Source: Nocardiopsis terrae (lineage in GTDB: Bacteria > Actinomycetota > Actinomycetes > Streptosporangiales > Streptosporangiaceae). Taken from it: a DNA stretch of 64,000 bases. A model generated the notes under the pieces. That model worked only from the letters and a program-made list of their open reading frames with translations, ran no database searches and was not told where the DNA came from. Location: contig NZ_BMXJ01000008.1 in NCBI RefSeq assembly GCF_014651695.1, positions 248,001-312,000 of the forward strand. The letters run 5' to 3'. Of the stretch, positions 1 to 7,804 are shown in pieces (the stretch's first letter is position 1; each line of letters opens with the position of its first letter). The translations under genes and the position numbers were made by a program.

Positions 1-139
1 AGTGGCATCCGACCTCGTATTCGCGCTCGGGCGGTTCGTCGGGGCCCACGACATAGATCTGGGAGTTGTGCATCTGTCCGACCTGGGCTCCGACCGTGGA
101 ACCGGGTTCGGCGGTGTTGAAGGTGTCGGATCCGTTCAT
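1..139 (-). CDS. N-terminal fragment of a protein with a Gln-Val-Gly motif (runs off the window)
   Basis: Only the first 46 codons lie in the window. The ATG (139-137) overlaps the TGA of the upstream gene as ATGA, so the two are probably translationally coupled. The visible N-terminus reads NTAEPGSTVGAQVGQM and then HNSQIYVV, followed by an acidic, proline-containing stretch. The same NTA..GS.VG.Q.G pattern occurs in the C-terminal half of the upstream nucleosidase gene. Known: short amyloid signalling motifs (RHIM-like BASS types) are shared between an effector and the N-terminus of a neighbouring NLR/STAND receptor. Inference: this may be the receptor of such a pair, but no NTPase or repeat domain is visible here, so the identity of the protein stays open. 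Confidence 0.55.
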   Translation of the reverse strand, partial: MNGSDTFNTAEPGSTVGAQVGQMHNSQIYVVGPDEPPEREYEVGCH

Positions 140-1282
140 GAGAGCCCCTTCACCGCGGTGATCAGCGTGCCGACCTTGGTGGCCAGCGACGCCAGATCAC
201 CCAGGAGCCCCATGAGTCGCTTCAGGGCCAGCAGCGAGGTCTTCCTGCCCTGAGGCGTGGCCTCCTCGATTCCCTTGCTCGCGATGTCGAGTTCGTTCGA
301 GGCCGCCTCGTGGGTCTCCTCGTCGATGCGGCCCGCGGAGCGCTCCCGGGACACTTCCTCCCGCAGCGCAGCGAGCTGGTCGGGAAGATCGACGGGGGCG
401 GGCCCGGCGGAGTTGAGCGCCACGTGGAACGTGCCGCCGCTGACGTGACCGGCCTGGACCCCGACGCTGCCATGGGCGGTGTTGGTGACACTGCCGGAGT
501 CGCGGGGGGGTGCTGTTCTCGCGCATGCTGGGTGGCTCCGCTTCGATGAGTTCGGTGGCGAGTTCGAGGGCGAAGGCGGCGGCGTTCGCGGCGGCGATCG
601 GCTGCCACTTCCGATCCGCCTCGGTGGCCTTGGCGCCGTCCGCGCGATCACTGATTCCGCGCACGACCGCGACCGGTGTCGCGCTCAGGTGCCCTGCCTG
701 GGCGATCCCCGCCCCCTCCATCTCCACCGCCAGGGCGTCGTTGAAGGTCTGCCTGATCCATTCGGCCTCGTGGGAGACACGGGAGTTCTGCACGACCTCC
801 CCGGCGGCGATGGGGCCGAAGTGCACCCGTGGCCGGGGCCGCTCCGCGGGGGTGAACCGGTCCCAGGAACCGGTCCTGGCCAGGTGCGCGGCCGTCTGGC
901 TGATCTCGTGCGGTGACTCCCACGCACGGGGCCGGGCCTTGAGCCCGTCGTCCTCGCTGGTCCCGCCGTGGTAGGCGTACACGTGCGTGCCGACGACCAC
1001 GTCACCGAGCGGTGTGTCCCACAGGGCTCCGGCCACTCCGACGAAGAGCAGGGCGGCGGGTGAGAATTCCTGGATGGCCCTTTCCGTCAGAACGGCGGAG
1101 GACTGGTTGCCCTTGCCGGTCAGACCGAGGACGACGCGTCCGCGGCCGCCGGGCAGGGAGCCGACTTCGAACCGGGTGCCCCGGGGGTGCCGGTACAGCT
1201 CGGGGGAGGCGAGGCGCTCGCGTACGGCTTCGTATTCCAGGTTCAGGGCGGTCAGGACCACCACAAGGTCGTTGCTCGTCAT
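136..1282 (-). CDS. Nucleoside phosphorylase-fold (MTA/SAH nucleosidase-like) protein, frame broken at a C7 tract
   Basis: Starts at ATG 1282-1280, overlapping the stop of the Nudix gene (ATGA). Residues 1 to about 250 form a PNP/UDP phosphorylase-like domain: LTALNLEYEAVRERL at the start, LFVGVAGAL, AVEMEGAGIAQA (the ME..G substrate-site motif) and VVRGISDRAD (the SD motif near the end). This family cleaves the N-glycosidic bond of adenosine-type nucleosides. At 504-510 there is a run of seven G (C7 on the coding strand). Without slippage the frame ends at 197. With one C removed it continues as NSTPRDSGSVTNTAHGSV and runs to a stop at 136-138, giving a C-terminal part with the motif GSVGVQAGHVSGG and then a helical tail. 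Sequencing error, phase-variable tract or programmed slippage would all explain this. PNP-fold domains are known as effector domains in NLR-type conflict systems. Confidence 0.7.
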
Positions 1283-2022
1283 TTCGTCTCGCTCTGGGTC
1301 GGGGGGTTCTGGTCCGGGGGCAGGGGACGCATCATCGGGGGGCGCAGCAGGTGCTCGGGGCCGGCTTGGAACAGGCGGGCGGGGCGTCCTCTGGTGGTGC
1401 GTCTGTCCGAGCCGACGGGGGTGAGGAAGCCGGGTACCGCTTGGACCTTGCGGTAGAAGTTGCGCGGGTCGAGTTCGAAGCCCCACACCGCCTCGTACAC
1501 GCGTTGCAGGTCGGTGATGGTGAAGGTTTCGTCGCAGAAAGCCGTGGCCAGCGAGGTGTGTTCGATCTTCGTGCGGGCGCGTTCCAGGCCGTCGTCCAGG
1601 ATCTGGTGGTGGTCGAAGGCGAGGGATCTTCGACCCGAGGTGAATTCTTCGACGGGGCACCAGGAGGCCGCCGAGGCGTCGGTGCCCGCTTCCGGTTCCG
1701 GCAGCCCCGGCGCGATGGCGAGGTGGGCGACGGAGACGATGCGCCCGCGCGGGTCCCTGTCGGGGCGGCCGTAGGTGCCCAACTGCTCCAGATGCAGCGA
1801 GGTCGCGTCGAGGTCGGCCTCTTCGCGGAGTTCCCTTCGTGCCGCGTCGACGATGTCCTCGCCCGCGTCCGAGATGAACCCTCCGGGAAGGGCCCAGTGG
1901 CCCTTGTAGGGGGCGATGCCCCTCTCGATGACCAGGACGTGGAGGGTCGATGACCGCAGGGTCAGGATCACCAGGTCGACGGTCAGCAGTACGGGGGGTG
2001 GTTGCCACGTTTCGTTCGGCAT
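1279..2022 (-). CDS. NrtR-like protein: Nudix domain with C-terminal winged helix
   Basis: A 247-residue protein. Residues 10-150 carry a Nudix domain with box residues GGFISDAGEDIVDAARREL and then REEADL; the box has one more residue than usual between Gly and the first Glu, and the usual Gly after EE is Ala. Residues about 165-215 (SLATAFCDETFTITDLQRVY, then EAVWGFELDPRNFYRKV) match the winged-helix half of NrtR-type regulators, which bind ADP-ribose-like ligands in the Nudix domain and repress NAD-related genes. The tail is Pro/Arg-rich and disordered. It is the first gene of an overlapping three-gene operon with the nucleosidase and the partial gene at the window edge. Inference: it senses a nucleotide metabolite for this operon. 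A catalytic ADP-ribose or nucleotide hydrolase is the alternative. Confidence 0.8.
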   Translation of the reverse strand: MPNETWQPPPVLLTVDLVILTLRSSTLHVLVIERGIAPYKGHWALPGGFISDAGEDIVDAARRELREEADLDATSLHLEQLGTYGRPDRDPRGRIVSVAHLAIAPGLPEPEAGTDASAASWCPVEEFTSGRRSLAFDHHQILDDGLERARTKIEHTSLATAFCDETFTITDLQRVYEAVWGFELDPRNFYRKVQAVPGFLTPVGSDRRTTRGRPARLFQAGPEHLLRPPMMRPLPPDQNPPTQSETK

Positions 2023-2179
2023 GCCGCGAGCCTAGCTTCTTGTCAGTTCAACAAAAAGCAGTTTCCGGAAATTGGTGCCCGTGGTCGCTCTTTGGCTGGT
2101 GTGCCGATCATCAGCCCATGTGGCTGATGTTTCTGGTGGTTTCCAAGTGCTCGCTGTCATGCGCCCGCCACGGACCCCG

Positions 2180-2827
2180 TTACGCCGGATCGGCGTCCCA
2201 GCCGCCGACGTCGGGGTTCGGGTCGGCGGGCGTACCCCTGAGCTCGTGGAAGCCCGGAACGCCCGCCATCAGCAGCGCCCCGTCCCACAGACGGCCCGCC
2301 TCCTCGCCCCGGGGAACCCGGGAGATGACAGGACCATTGAACGCGACCGGTGCTCCAGCCCCATCTTCCGGCGCTGAGACAGCGACGATCGGGGTGCCGG
2401 TGCGTTCGCCGAGCAGGGCGACGCCCTCGGAGTGCGAGGCGCGCACCGCATCGTCATGGGCGTCCGACGCCCCGGCCTCGGCCAGCTCCGCGGGCAGCCC
2501 CGCATCGACCAGCGCGGTAGCGGGATCGTTGAGCCACTGCTTCCCGTCGCCGCCGCGGTCCGCCCAGAGCGCTGCGTAGAAATCGCCGAGTGCCGCCTGA
2601 CCGTGCTCGCGCAGCACCGCCGCGCAGATGCGCACGGGTATCCAGAGGTAGCCCTCGGGGTCGCCTTCCGGGTCGTCGTCGCGGTCCTCGTTGAGCACCG
2701 ACAGGCTCATGATGCGCCAGCGCACCTCCAGGGGCCGGACCTTCGCCGCCTCCAGGAGCCACCGCGAGGTGAGCCAGGTGTAGGGGCAGGCCGGGTCGAA
2801 CCAGAAGTCCACGGTCCGTGTCGTCAT
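2180..2827 (-). CDS. DsbA-family mycothiol-dependent nitroreductase-like protein (Rv2466c type) with a single active-site Cys
   Basis: A 215-residue thioredoxin-fold protein of the DsbA/FrnE class, starting ATG 2827-2825. The N-terminus DFWFDPACPYTWLTSRWLLE matches the Rv2466c family, in which the active site is CPWC and the enzyme works with mycothiol. Here the second cysteine is replaced by threonine (CPYT). Further family signatures are MSLSVLNEDRDD in the middle, TGTPIVAV before the cis-Pro strand, and GPVISRVPRGEEAGRLWD near the end. Loss of the resolving cysteine suggests a monothiol mechanism or a changed activity. The gene is divergent from the YdcF-like gene, with about 185 bases between the two starts. 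No partner gene is obvious. Confidence 0.85.
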   Translation of the reverse strand: MTTRTVDFWFDPACPYTWLTSRWLLEAAKVRPLEVRWRIMSLSVLNEDRDDDPEGDPEGYLWIPVRICAAVLREHGQAALGDFYAALWADRGGDGKQWLNDPATALVDAGLPAELAEAGASDAHDDAVRASHSEGVALLGERTGTPIVAVSAPEDGAGAPVAFNGPVISRVPRGEEAGRLWDGALLMAGVPGFHELRGTPADPNPDVGGWDADPA

Positions 2828-3013
2828 GGTCTTTCCTTCGGAACAGGGTCTGCTGTTTCTCGGGGTGGACTGCCAGTGTGAACGACAGCGCCCCGGCCCC
2901 GACGCCGAACACCGGCAGCAGCCCGGCCAGCGTGCCGAGGTGTGGTGGAGACGGAAACCGGTGGGCGGCAGGGTCGAGCAGGAGACCTGGTCCGATGACC
3001 AGAGGAGGAACAC

Positions 3014-3682
3014 GTGGTGGACGACGCACGGACCATCACCCGGGAGCAGTGGCGGCACGCGGAATCGGTCTGGGAGTACCACCGCATGCGCCACCGGACG
3101 CGGCCGTGTGACGTGGCGATTGCTCTGGGCTGCAACGACATCGGCGTCGCGGAGTACGCCGCCGAGCTGTACCACGCCGGGCTCTTCCCGGCTCTGGTGT
3201 TCACCGGAGGGAACAGCCCCTCGACCGCGAAGGTGTTTCCGGCGGGGGAGGCGGTGCACTTCCGCGAGCGGGCCCTGGAACTCGGTGTCCCCGACTCCGT
3301 GATCCTGGTGGAGTCGGAGGCGTCGAACACCGGCCAGAACATCACCTTCTCCCGCCGGGCCCTGGCGGCGAACGGCATCGTCCCCGCCACCGTGCTCCTG
3401 GTCTGCATGCCCTACATGGAACGGCGCGCCTTCGCCACCGCCCGGAAGCTGTGGCCCGAGGTCGAGGTGGCGTGCGCCTCCGCACCGCTGGGCCTGGGCG
3501 ACTACGTCAGGGAGGTCGGGGACGCCGGGCTCGTCATCGACATGATGGTCGGTGACCTGCAGCGGGTGATGGAGTATCCCAAGCTCGGGTTCGCCATCGG
3601 GCAGGACGTCCCCCGGACGGTGCGTGAGGCCTACGGGGCCCTCGTGGCATCAGGGTTCGACAGCCGCCTGATCCAGAGCTGA
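3014..3682 (+). CDS. YdcF/DUF218 family protein
   Basis: A 222-residue protein of the YdcF (DUF218) fold. Landmarks: a β-strand with ALGCNDIGVAEYAAELY near residue 35, LVFTGGNS near 62, ESEASNTGQNITFSRRAL near 105 (the family E-S-x-S-x-x-T-x-x-N signature) and VLLVCMPYMERRAF near 130. Two adjacent GTG codons (3014 and 3017) can serve as start behind the strong AGGAGGA at 3003-3009. Family members bind nucleotide cofactors such as S-adenosylmethionine in the E. coli structure, but their reaction is not settled. No signal peptide or membrane segment is seen, so it is probably cytoplasmic. It is the only gene in its unit. Confidence 0.85.
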   Translation: MVDDARTITREQWRHAESVWEYHRMRHRTRPCDVAIALGCNDIGVAEYAAELYHAGLFPALVFTGGNSPSTAKVFPAGEAVHFRERALELGVPDSVILVESEASNTGQNITFSRRALAANGIVPATVLLVCMPYMERRAFATARKLWPEVEVACASAPLGLGDYVREVGDAGLVIDMMVGDLQRVMEYPKLGFAIGQDVPRTVREAYGALVASGFDSRLIQS

Positions 3683-3795
3683 CCTCGGTCGGAGGAACTG
3701 GGATCACTTCGCCCGCCGGGTACGGGTTCCACGAGGCGGCCTCGCTCGCAACAGCGACGGCCTCCGGCTCGCGCTCAGGGGTGTTCAGGGGAAAC

Positions 3796-3890
3796 GCGCA
3801 TGCCGGGAGGGGACAACGCTCTACCTGGAACACGGGGAGGTCGTGGGACGGGCGGTCTCGGTGAAGGCGCTCCATTCCGTTCGGCCGCAG
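3796..3890. pseudogene. Scar of a tail-to-tail Nudix / DUF397 gene pair
   Basis: Positions 3810-3846 can be read as TTLYLEHGEVV, nearly the C-terminus of the intact Nudix gene at 23937-24407 (TTLYLESGEVVA). Directly after it, 3858-3888 in the other strand reads RTEWSAFTETA, matching the DUF397 C-terminus encoded at 24411 onward (RAEWNAFVETT). In the intact copy the two tails are about 30 bases further apart. The nucleotide match (for example CTCTACCTGGA against CTCTATCTGGA) is clear by eye. The rest of both genes is missing. This is the only content I can name in the gene-free stretch 3683-4013. Confidence 0.7.
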
Positions 3891-4013
3891 GGCGGGGCAC
3901 GGGGTCGCGGGCTTCTTCCACTGAGAGTGGTCCAGCCAGTCCTGGCAGCGCCCACGGGACCACGACAGCACCTGACCGGTTCTCCGCCGTGGTCGGTGCG
4001 CGCACCGACCACG

Positions 4014-4568
4014 TTACTGCTGGTGGGGGTTCTGGTTCCAGGGGCCGTACTGCGGGGGCTGCTGGCCGTAACCCTGCGGCGGGTACTGCTGCTGTGGGTA
4101 GTAGTGCACCGCGTGCTGGCGCAGGTACTCCTGGTTGGCCGCCGGGTTGTGGACCGCGAAGAACCACTTGGACAGGGGGTGGTGCAGCTTGACCAGCGCG
4201 ATAATGGCCATCGGGAGCAGGAGCAGCGCCCAGAAGAAACCGGTTCCGCCGAGCATGGAGAGCGACTGCAGGACGATCTGGATGATCAGGACGACCTTGG
4301 TCATGGTCCGCGCCCAGGAATAGCCGCGGATGAGGGGGACCGCGGTCACACCCAGGAGCGCGGCGATCACGAGGTAGTGCAGCGAGGCGCCGAACGCGTA
4401 GCCGGGCTCCACGCCGGCCATGGGCGCGGTGGCCATGTTGATGGTGAGAACGATCAGCGCGACGGTCACGGTGAGCCAGAGCATCACGGCCACGATGTTT
4501 ACCGGGCCGGGAGCGGGGGCCTGCTCCAAGGAAGGGGTCGGACCGGGGTGCGGAGGCTGGGGGTACAT
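4014..4568 (-). CDS. Small membrane protein with Pro/Gln/Tyr-rich tail
   Basis: A 184-residue protein. I chose ATG 4568-4566, preceded by GAAGG; upstream in-frame starts would add a poorly conserved leader. Four hydrophobic segments are visible: about 25-45 (IVAVMLWLTVTVALIVLTI), 60-85 (LHYLVIAALLGVTAV), 90-115 (TKVVLIIQIVLQSL) and 115-135 (FFWALLLLPMAIIALV). The N-terminus is Pro-rich (MYPQPPHPGP) and the C-terminus holds Tyr/Pro/Gln repeats (YYPQQQYPPQGYGQQPP). This matches a widespread class of actinobacterial proteins of unknown function with proline-rich cytoplasmic tails around a four-helix core. It stands alone between the Nudix/DUF397 scar and the integrase remnant. Confidence 0.75.
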   Translation of the reverse strand: MYPQPPHPGPTPSLEQAPAPGPVNIVAVMLWLTVTVALIVLTINMATAPMAGVEPGYAFGASLHYLVIAALLGVTAVPLIRGYSWARTMTKVVLIIQIVLQSLSMLGGTGFFWALLLLPMAIIALVKLHHPLSKWFFAVHNPAANQEYLRQHAVHYYPQQQYPPQGYGQQPPQYGPWNQNPHQQ

Positions 4569-4811
4569 GGGGGCCTTCGTGGTGAGGATGAGGGGAAGCC
4601 CCGCCGCGGTCGGCTCGTGCCGTGGCCCGCGGGACGGAACCGCTGAAGTAGGTGCAAAGCGTAGTGTAGTTGTCATTCGAACACGCTTCGTGTCGGGGGG
4701 CGGGCACAGAGATTTCAGGATCTGGGCTTGGACTCTGGACACAAGGGGCTGCAAGCCAGGGGCCTCGTCTGCTGCCAGCTGCGTGTGGTGCAATCGCAGC
4801 ACCGTCCTTGA

Positions 4812-5996
4812 ACACGTGCACGTCCTTCTCGATCAGCCATGCCACGTGGGTGTGGCGCAGGTCGTGGATGCGCGGCTTCTTGCCCAGCCCGCGCCGTTGG
4901 GCCTCCTTGACGCCGGGTGTCCAGCGGCGGCCGTAGAAGGAGGAGTGCCGCCACCAGGACCCCTGGTCGGTGGTGAAGACGAACTCCTCGGGCTTCTTTC
5001 CCTCCAGCCTGGGGCGTAGCAGGTCGATGGTGCGCGGTGAGAGCGGCAGGCGCCGCCGGGAGCTGCGGGTCTTGGGCGCCCCCAGGTGGAAGGTGTTGTT
5101 CGGTCCGCGCTTCCAGGCCCGGCGCACGTCCAGGTGCCCGCGCACCTGCTGCTGTCCGTCGTGGTCGATGGTCGGGGTGAAGCTGACGTCGCGGACCTGC
5201 AGGGCGACCAGTTCGCTGTAGCGCATGCCGGTGCGCACGAACACCTCGACCATGTCGCGTACGTCCGGGTGCATCGAGTCCCGGAGCAGGGTGAACTCCT
5301 CACGGGTCAAAAGCACATCTCGGTGTCGGCCTCGTGGTCGGCGCGGGGCAGCCGGGTGCGGGCGGCGGGGTTGGAGGGCCGGATGGGCGGGTCCTCGCGT
5401 ACGGCGGCCTCGCAGATGGAGAAGAGCAGCCCGTGCAGGTTGTGGATGAACTTGGTCGCCAGGGGTTTGCGCAGCCACCCCGGTTCCTTCTTGCGGCCCC
5501 GGCTGGGGTTGGGGGTGCGGTAGGAGGCCTTGGGATCGGGGGTGCCGGTGCGTAGCTGGTTGACCCAGGCGCGGACGTCCTTGGGTTTGAGCTGGGCGGC
5601 ATCGCGCAGGTTCACCTTCCCGAAGCGGGGGATCAGGTGGAGTTCGAGTTCGCGGTGGTAGTCGGCGCGGGTGCGTTCGGCGATGCCGGTCATGGAGTCG
5701 ATGAGCTCGCGGGCGAAGTCGGCGAACAGCACCGGTTCGGCCTCGGGCTCGTCCTCTTCCTCGACCTTGATCCATCCGTGGCCGGGGACCCATCCCTCGG
5801 CCCAGCCCCGGCGGGGTATCCAGTTCTCGGGCCACTGGTGGCCGGCGGCTTCGACGTGGAGTTTGAAGGTGTGGGCGTCGGCGCGGGTGTCGAAGGGTTC
5901 GGACTGGGGTGCCCCGGTGCGGGTGCCGCCGAGCCGCCATTTGACCCAGTAGCGGGTGCGCCCGTCGGCTAGTTTGCGCTGGTTGATGGTTGCCAT
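4812..5996 (-). pseudogene. Broken tyrosine integrase
   Basis: The N-terminal part starts ATG 5996-5994 (MATINQRKLADGRTRYWVKW), with the arm-type binding and core-binding domains, and stops at a TGA near 5311. The downstream frame then continues as LLTREEFTLLRDSM and carries the catalytic domain: TGMRYSELVALQ (first catalytic Arg), RRRLPLSPRTIDLL and HDLRHTHVAWLIE (His-x-x-Arg). One inserted base or two deleted bases at the TTTT near 5310 would rejoin the frames. The C-terminus is lost after EKDVHVFK at about 4812: the LGH box and the tyrosine nucleophile are absent. Known actinobacterial integrases of this class act at tRNA genes. It is therefore doubly dead, and is plausibly the former integrase of an element in this neighbourhood. 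Confidence 0.85.
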
Positions 5997-6041
5997 GCGT
6001 GGACCATCGCTTGGTTGTGGGCGGAAGCGAAGGGAATCGGC

Positions 6042-6118
6042 GAAGGCTCTTGACAATCTTTTCGCAGGCCAGCAGGAGTGTCCGACTCATCCGCATGTCG
6101 CCGCTGATGTCAGGGATG
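6042..6118. repeat. Leader repeat copy A, upstream of the integrase remnant
   Basis: This segment matches 7728-7804 in the same orientation, with about three quarters of positions identical by eye. Shared stretches include GACAATCTTT, CAGGCCAG, GTGTCCG and ATCCGCA. It lies 46 bases before the integrase start codon. Copy B lies upstream of the AbiE antitoxin gene. The two copies flank the AbiE pair. They could be a duplicated regulatory leader, or remnants of an element end. Confidence 0.7.
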
Positions 6119-6158
6119 ACTGGTTTGCTGGATTTCGTAGCCGTGTACCAGGCTCTGG

Positions 6159-7046
6159 CTAGATGCCGGTGGTCGACGCCTTCGTGGTGGCGGTGCCCGG
6201 ACCATGCGAGAACACGGGATCGATCACTTCCGCGACCTTCGCCATCTGGTCGTCGAGGCTGGCTTCGCTGATGTCCTCAAGGCCTTCCTTGCGCCGCCAC
6301 GCCGCCCACTTGGTCTGCCCGATGGCGCCGTACCCCTCTATCACGGGTGAGATCGGCCCGAGTTCGACTTTGCGGTAGCGGGCGACGGCTCGCGCGGACT
6401 CCAGCAGTTGGTCCTCGTCGATGTCGTGCTGCGCTGCCAACTGGACGATGTCGACGAAGTCGCGCCAGCGGGTGCTGGTGATGCCGCGTTCCAGGATCGT
6501 CACGCCCTTCTCGGCCACCGTGGTCTCGGGGGCGTAACCGAGCATCTCGATCTCGCCCCCGAGGATGCGGGGTACTTTGACCGGCTTCGGCGACGGGACG
6601 ATCGGGTCTCCGGTCGAGATGTCCCAGGCGACGACGGTCTTCTGGGAGCCGATATAGGTGGTGACCCGCATGCGCAGACCCGGGTAGTCCGCCTGGTCGC
6701 GGATCTCCTGCACGCGCATCGTCTCGAGATCGAAGACCAGGCCGTCGGGAACTCGGACTTCGGCCACGTCACGGATGACCTGCGTTATGACCTCAGGTGT
6801 GACCGTGGTCCTGATCGCCTCCGCGTCGACGTCCTTGGTCGGACGACGGACTCCGTAGACAGCGAGGAGGATGCCGCCCTTCAACACGAAGTCGTCCTTG
6901 TGCGCCGTTCGGGTCAGCCGGTCGAGGAAGGATTCGAGCGCGTGCCTGGTGAGGTACTCGGCTGTCGGTGCGGGTCTGCCTTCTGTGGCCGAGGCCGCCC
7001 TGGCCTTCTTCTGGATCTGCCGGAACACCTCATCGCCACTGGTCAC
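6159..7046 (-). CDS. abiEii: AbiEii-like nucleotidyltransferase toxin
   Basis: A 295-residue protein starting at GTG 7046-7044, which overlaps the antitoxin stop (GTGA). It carries the AbiEii/DUF1814 nucleotidyltransferase core: FVLKGGILLAVYGVRRPTKD and VDAEA, with the D-x-D pair at about residues 72 and 74, then LRMRVTTYIGSQKTVVAWDI and the later helix EKGVTILERGI with RWRDFVDIV. Known AbiEii toxins transfer nucleotides (GTP, or CTP onto tRNA in the MenT relatives) and arrest growth during phage infection. Its partner AbiEi lies just upstream in the operon. No truncation is visible, so the pair looks intact. Confidence 0.88.
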   Translation of the reverse strand: MTSGDEVFRQIQKKARAASATEGRPAPTAEYLTRHALESFLDRLTRTAHKDDFVLKGGILLAVYGVRRPTKDVDAEAIRTTVTPEVITQVIRDVAEVRVPDGLVFDLETMRVQEIRDQADYPGLRMRVTTYIGSQKTVVAWDISTGDPIVPSPKPVKVPRILGGEIEMLGYAPETTVAEKGVTILERGITSTRWRDFVDIVQLAAQHDIDEDQLLESARAVARYRKVELGPISPVIEGYGAIGQTKWAAWRRKEGLEDISEASLDDQMAKVAEVIDPVFSHGPGTATTKASTTGI

Positions 7047-7609
7047 GTGAGCACCTCCAGTGCTTGCAGGACCGGGCCCTTCGCCCGGGGAAGGCGGGCG
7101 GCGACCGACATGAGGCGGGCCGGCTTGCCGCCACGGCGGAGCCATTCGCGCAGGGCGTCCCTTCCCAGTTCGTACCCGAGGTCGCCCCGGAGCCGGAACG
7201 CGTCCGCGATGCTGCGCTCGGGCGAATAGATGCCGATGTGCAGTTCCGACCCTGGAATGGGGATCTCAGAGCGTCCGAGGCTGAAGGTCTGCTTCGCGAG
7301 CAGGTGCCACTTGATCGCGGCTCGGGTTGCCGGAATGCGGGTGCCGCGCGGGATCGCGATGTCCACGGCGTCCGGGATGGAGTCGGTCAGGTCGTGGTAG
7401 GCCAGCGCGGAGGTGAGACAGATCGTTGCCTCGGGTCGGCGGGTCGCTGCTTCGATCCAATCCCAGTCCGCAGCCGGTGCGTCGGCGGAGCGGTAGATGC
7501 CTCGTGCGATGCGCTCGTACTTTCCCTCGTGGGCGGCGCGGTACAGGGTGCTCTTGGACATGCCGAGGTCGGGCGTCTGCTTGGGTCGCACGATCTCCAA
7601 GGCGCTCAC
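7043..7609 (-). CDS. abiEi: AbiEi-like antitoxin and autorepressor
   Basis: A 188-residue protein, first gene of the AbiE pair. The N-terminus has a winged-helix DNA-binding part (GMSKSTLYRAAHEGKYERIA, then RGIYR), and the rest is the AbiEi C-terminal domain (CLTSALAYHDLTDSIPDAVD, AIPRGTRIPATRAAIKWH, YSPERSIADAFRLR). Known AbiEi proteins bind inverted repeats in their own promoter and counteract the toxin. A perfect 9-bp inverted repeat lies 16 bases before its start codon (7625-7652), consistent with negative autoregulation. Confidence 0.87.
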   Translation of the reverse strand: MSALEIVRPKQTPDLGMSKSTLYRAAHEGKYERIARGIYRSADAPAADWDWIEAATRRPEATICLTSALAYHDLTDSIPDAVDIAIPRGTRIPATRAAIKWHLLAKQTFSLGRSEIPIPGSELHIGIYSPERSIADAFRLRGDLGYELGRDALREWLRRGGKPARLMSVAARLPRAKGPVLQALEVLT

Positions 7610-7624
7610 CTCCGTGATCCGTTC

Positions 7625-7652
7625 CGTATACAGGTAACATTATCTGTATACG
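7625..7652. promoter_or_regulatory. Probable AbiEi operator (perfect inverted repeat)
   Basis: CGTATACAG at 7625-7633 and CTGTATACG at 7644-7652 are exact reverse complements separated by 10 bases. The segment is strikingly AT-rich for this genome and lies just upstream of the abiEi start. AbiEi regulators are known to bind such repeats cooperatively. Confidence 0.75.
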
Positions 7653-7727
7653 TTTTGTTTCACAAGGCAAGTGTCTGGTCCAGGGGATCCACGGACCCGC
7701 TCGGATGCTCGTGGAGAAGGGGCGGGT

Positions 7728-7804
7728 GGAGGTTCTCGACAATCTTTCCACAGGCCAGGACGGGTGTCCGGTCGATCCGCAAGTGCCTACTGGTGGCGGG
7801 TATG
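7728..7804. repeat. Leader repeat copy B, upstream of abiEi
   Basis: Partner of 6042-6118 in the same orientation; see the shared blocks GACAATCTTT, CAGGCCAG and GTGTCCG. Read on the minus strand, both copies encode similar peptides (SRTLLLACEKIVKSL and DRTPVLACGKIVENL), which may be accidental or may mark an old duplicated reading frame. Confidence 0.7.

Noticed and set aside
4690..4810. A second tRNA fragment or att site at the truncated integrase end
   Set aside because: I looked for the tRNA-His 3' sequence and other tRNA-like arms there and found none.
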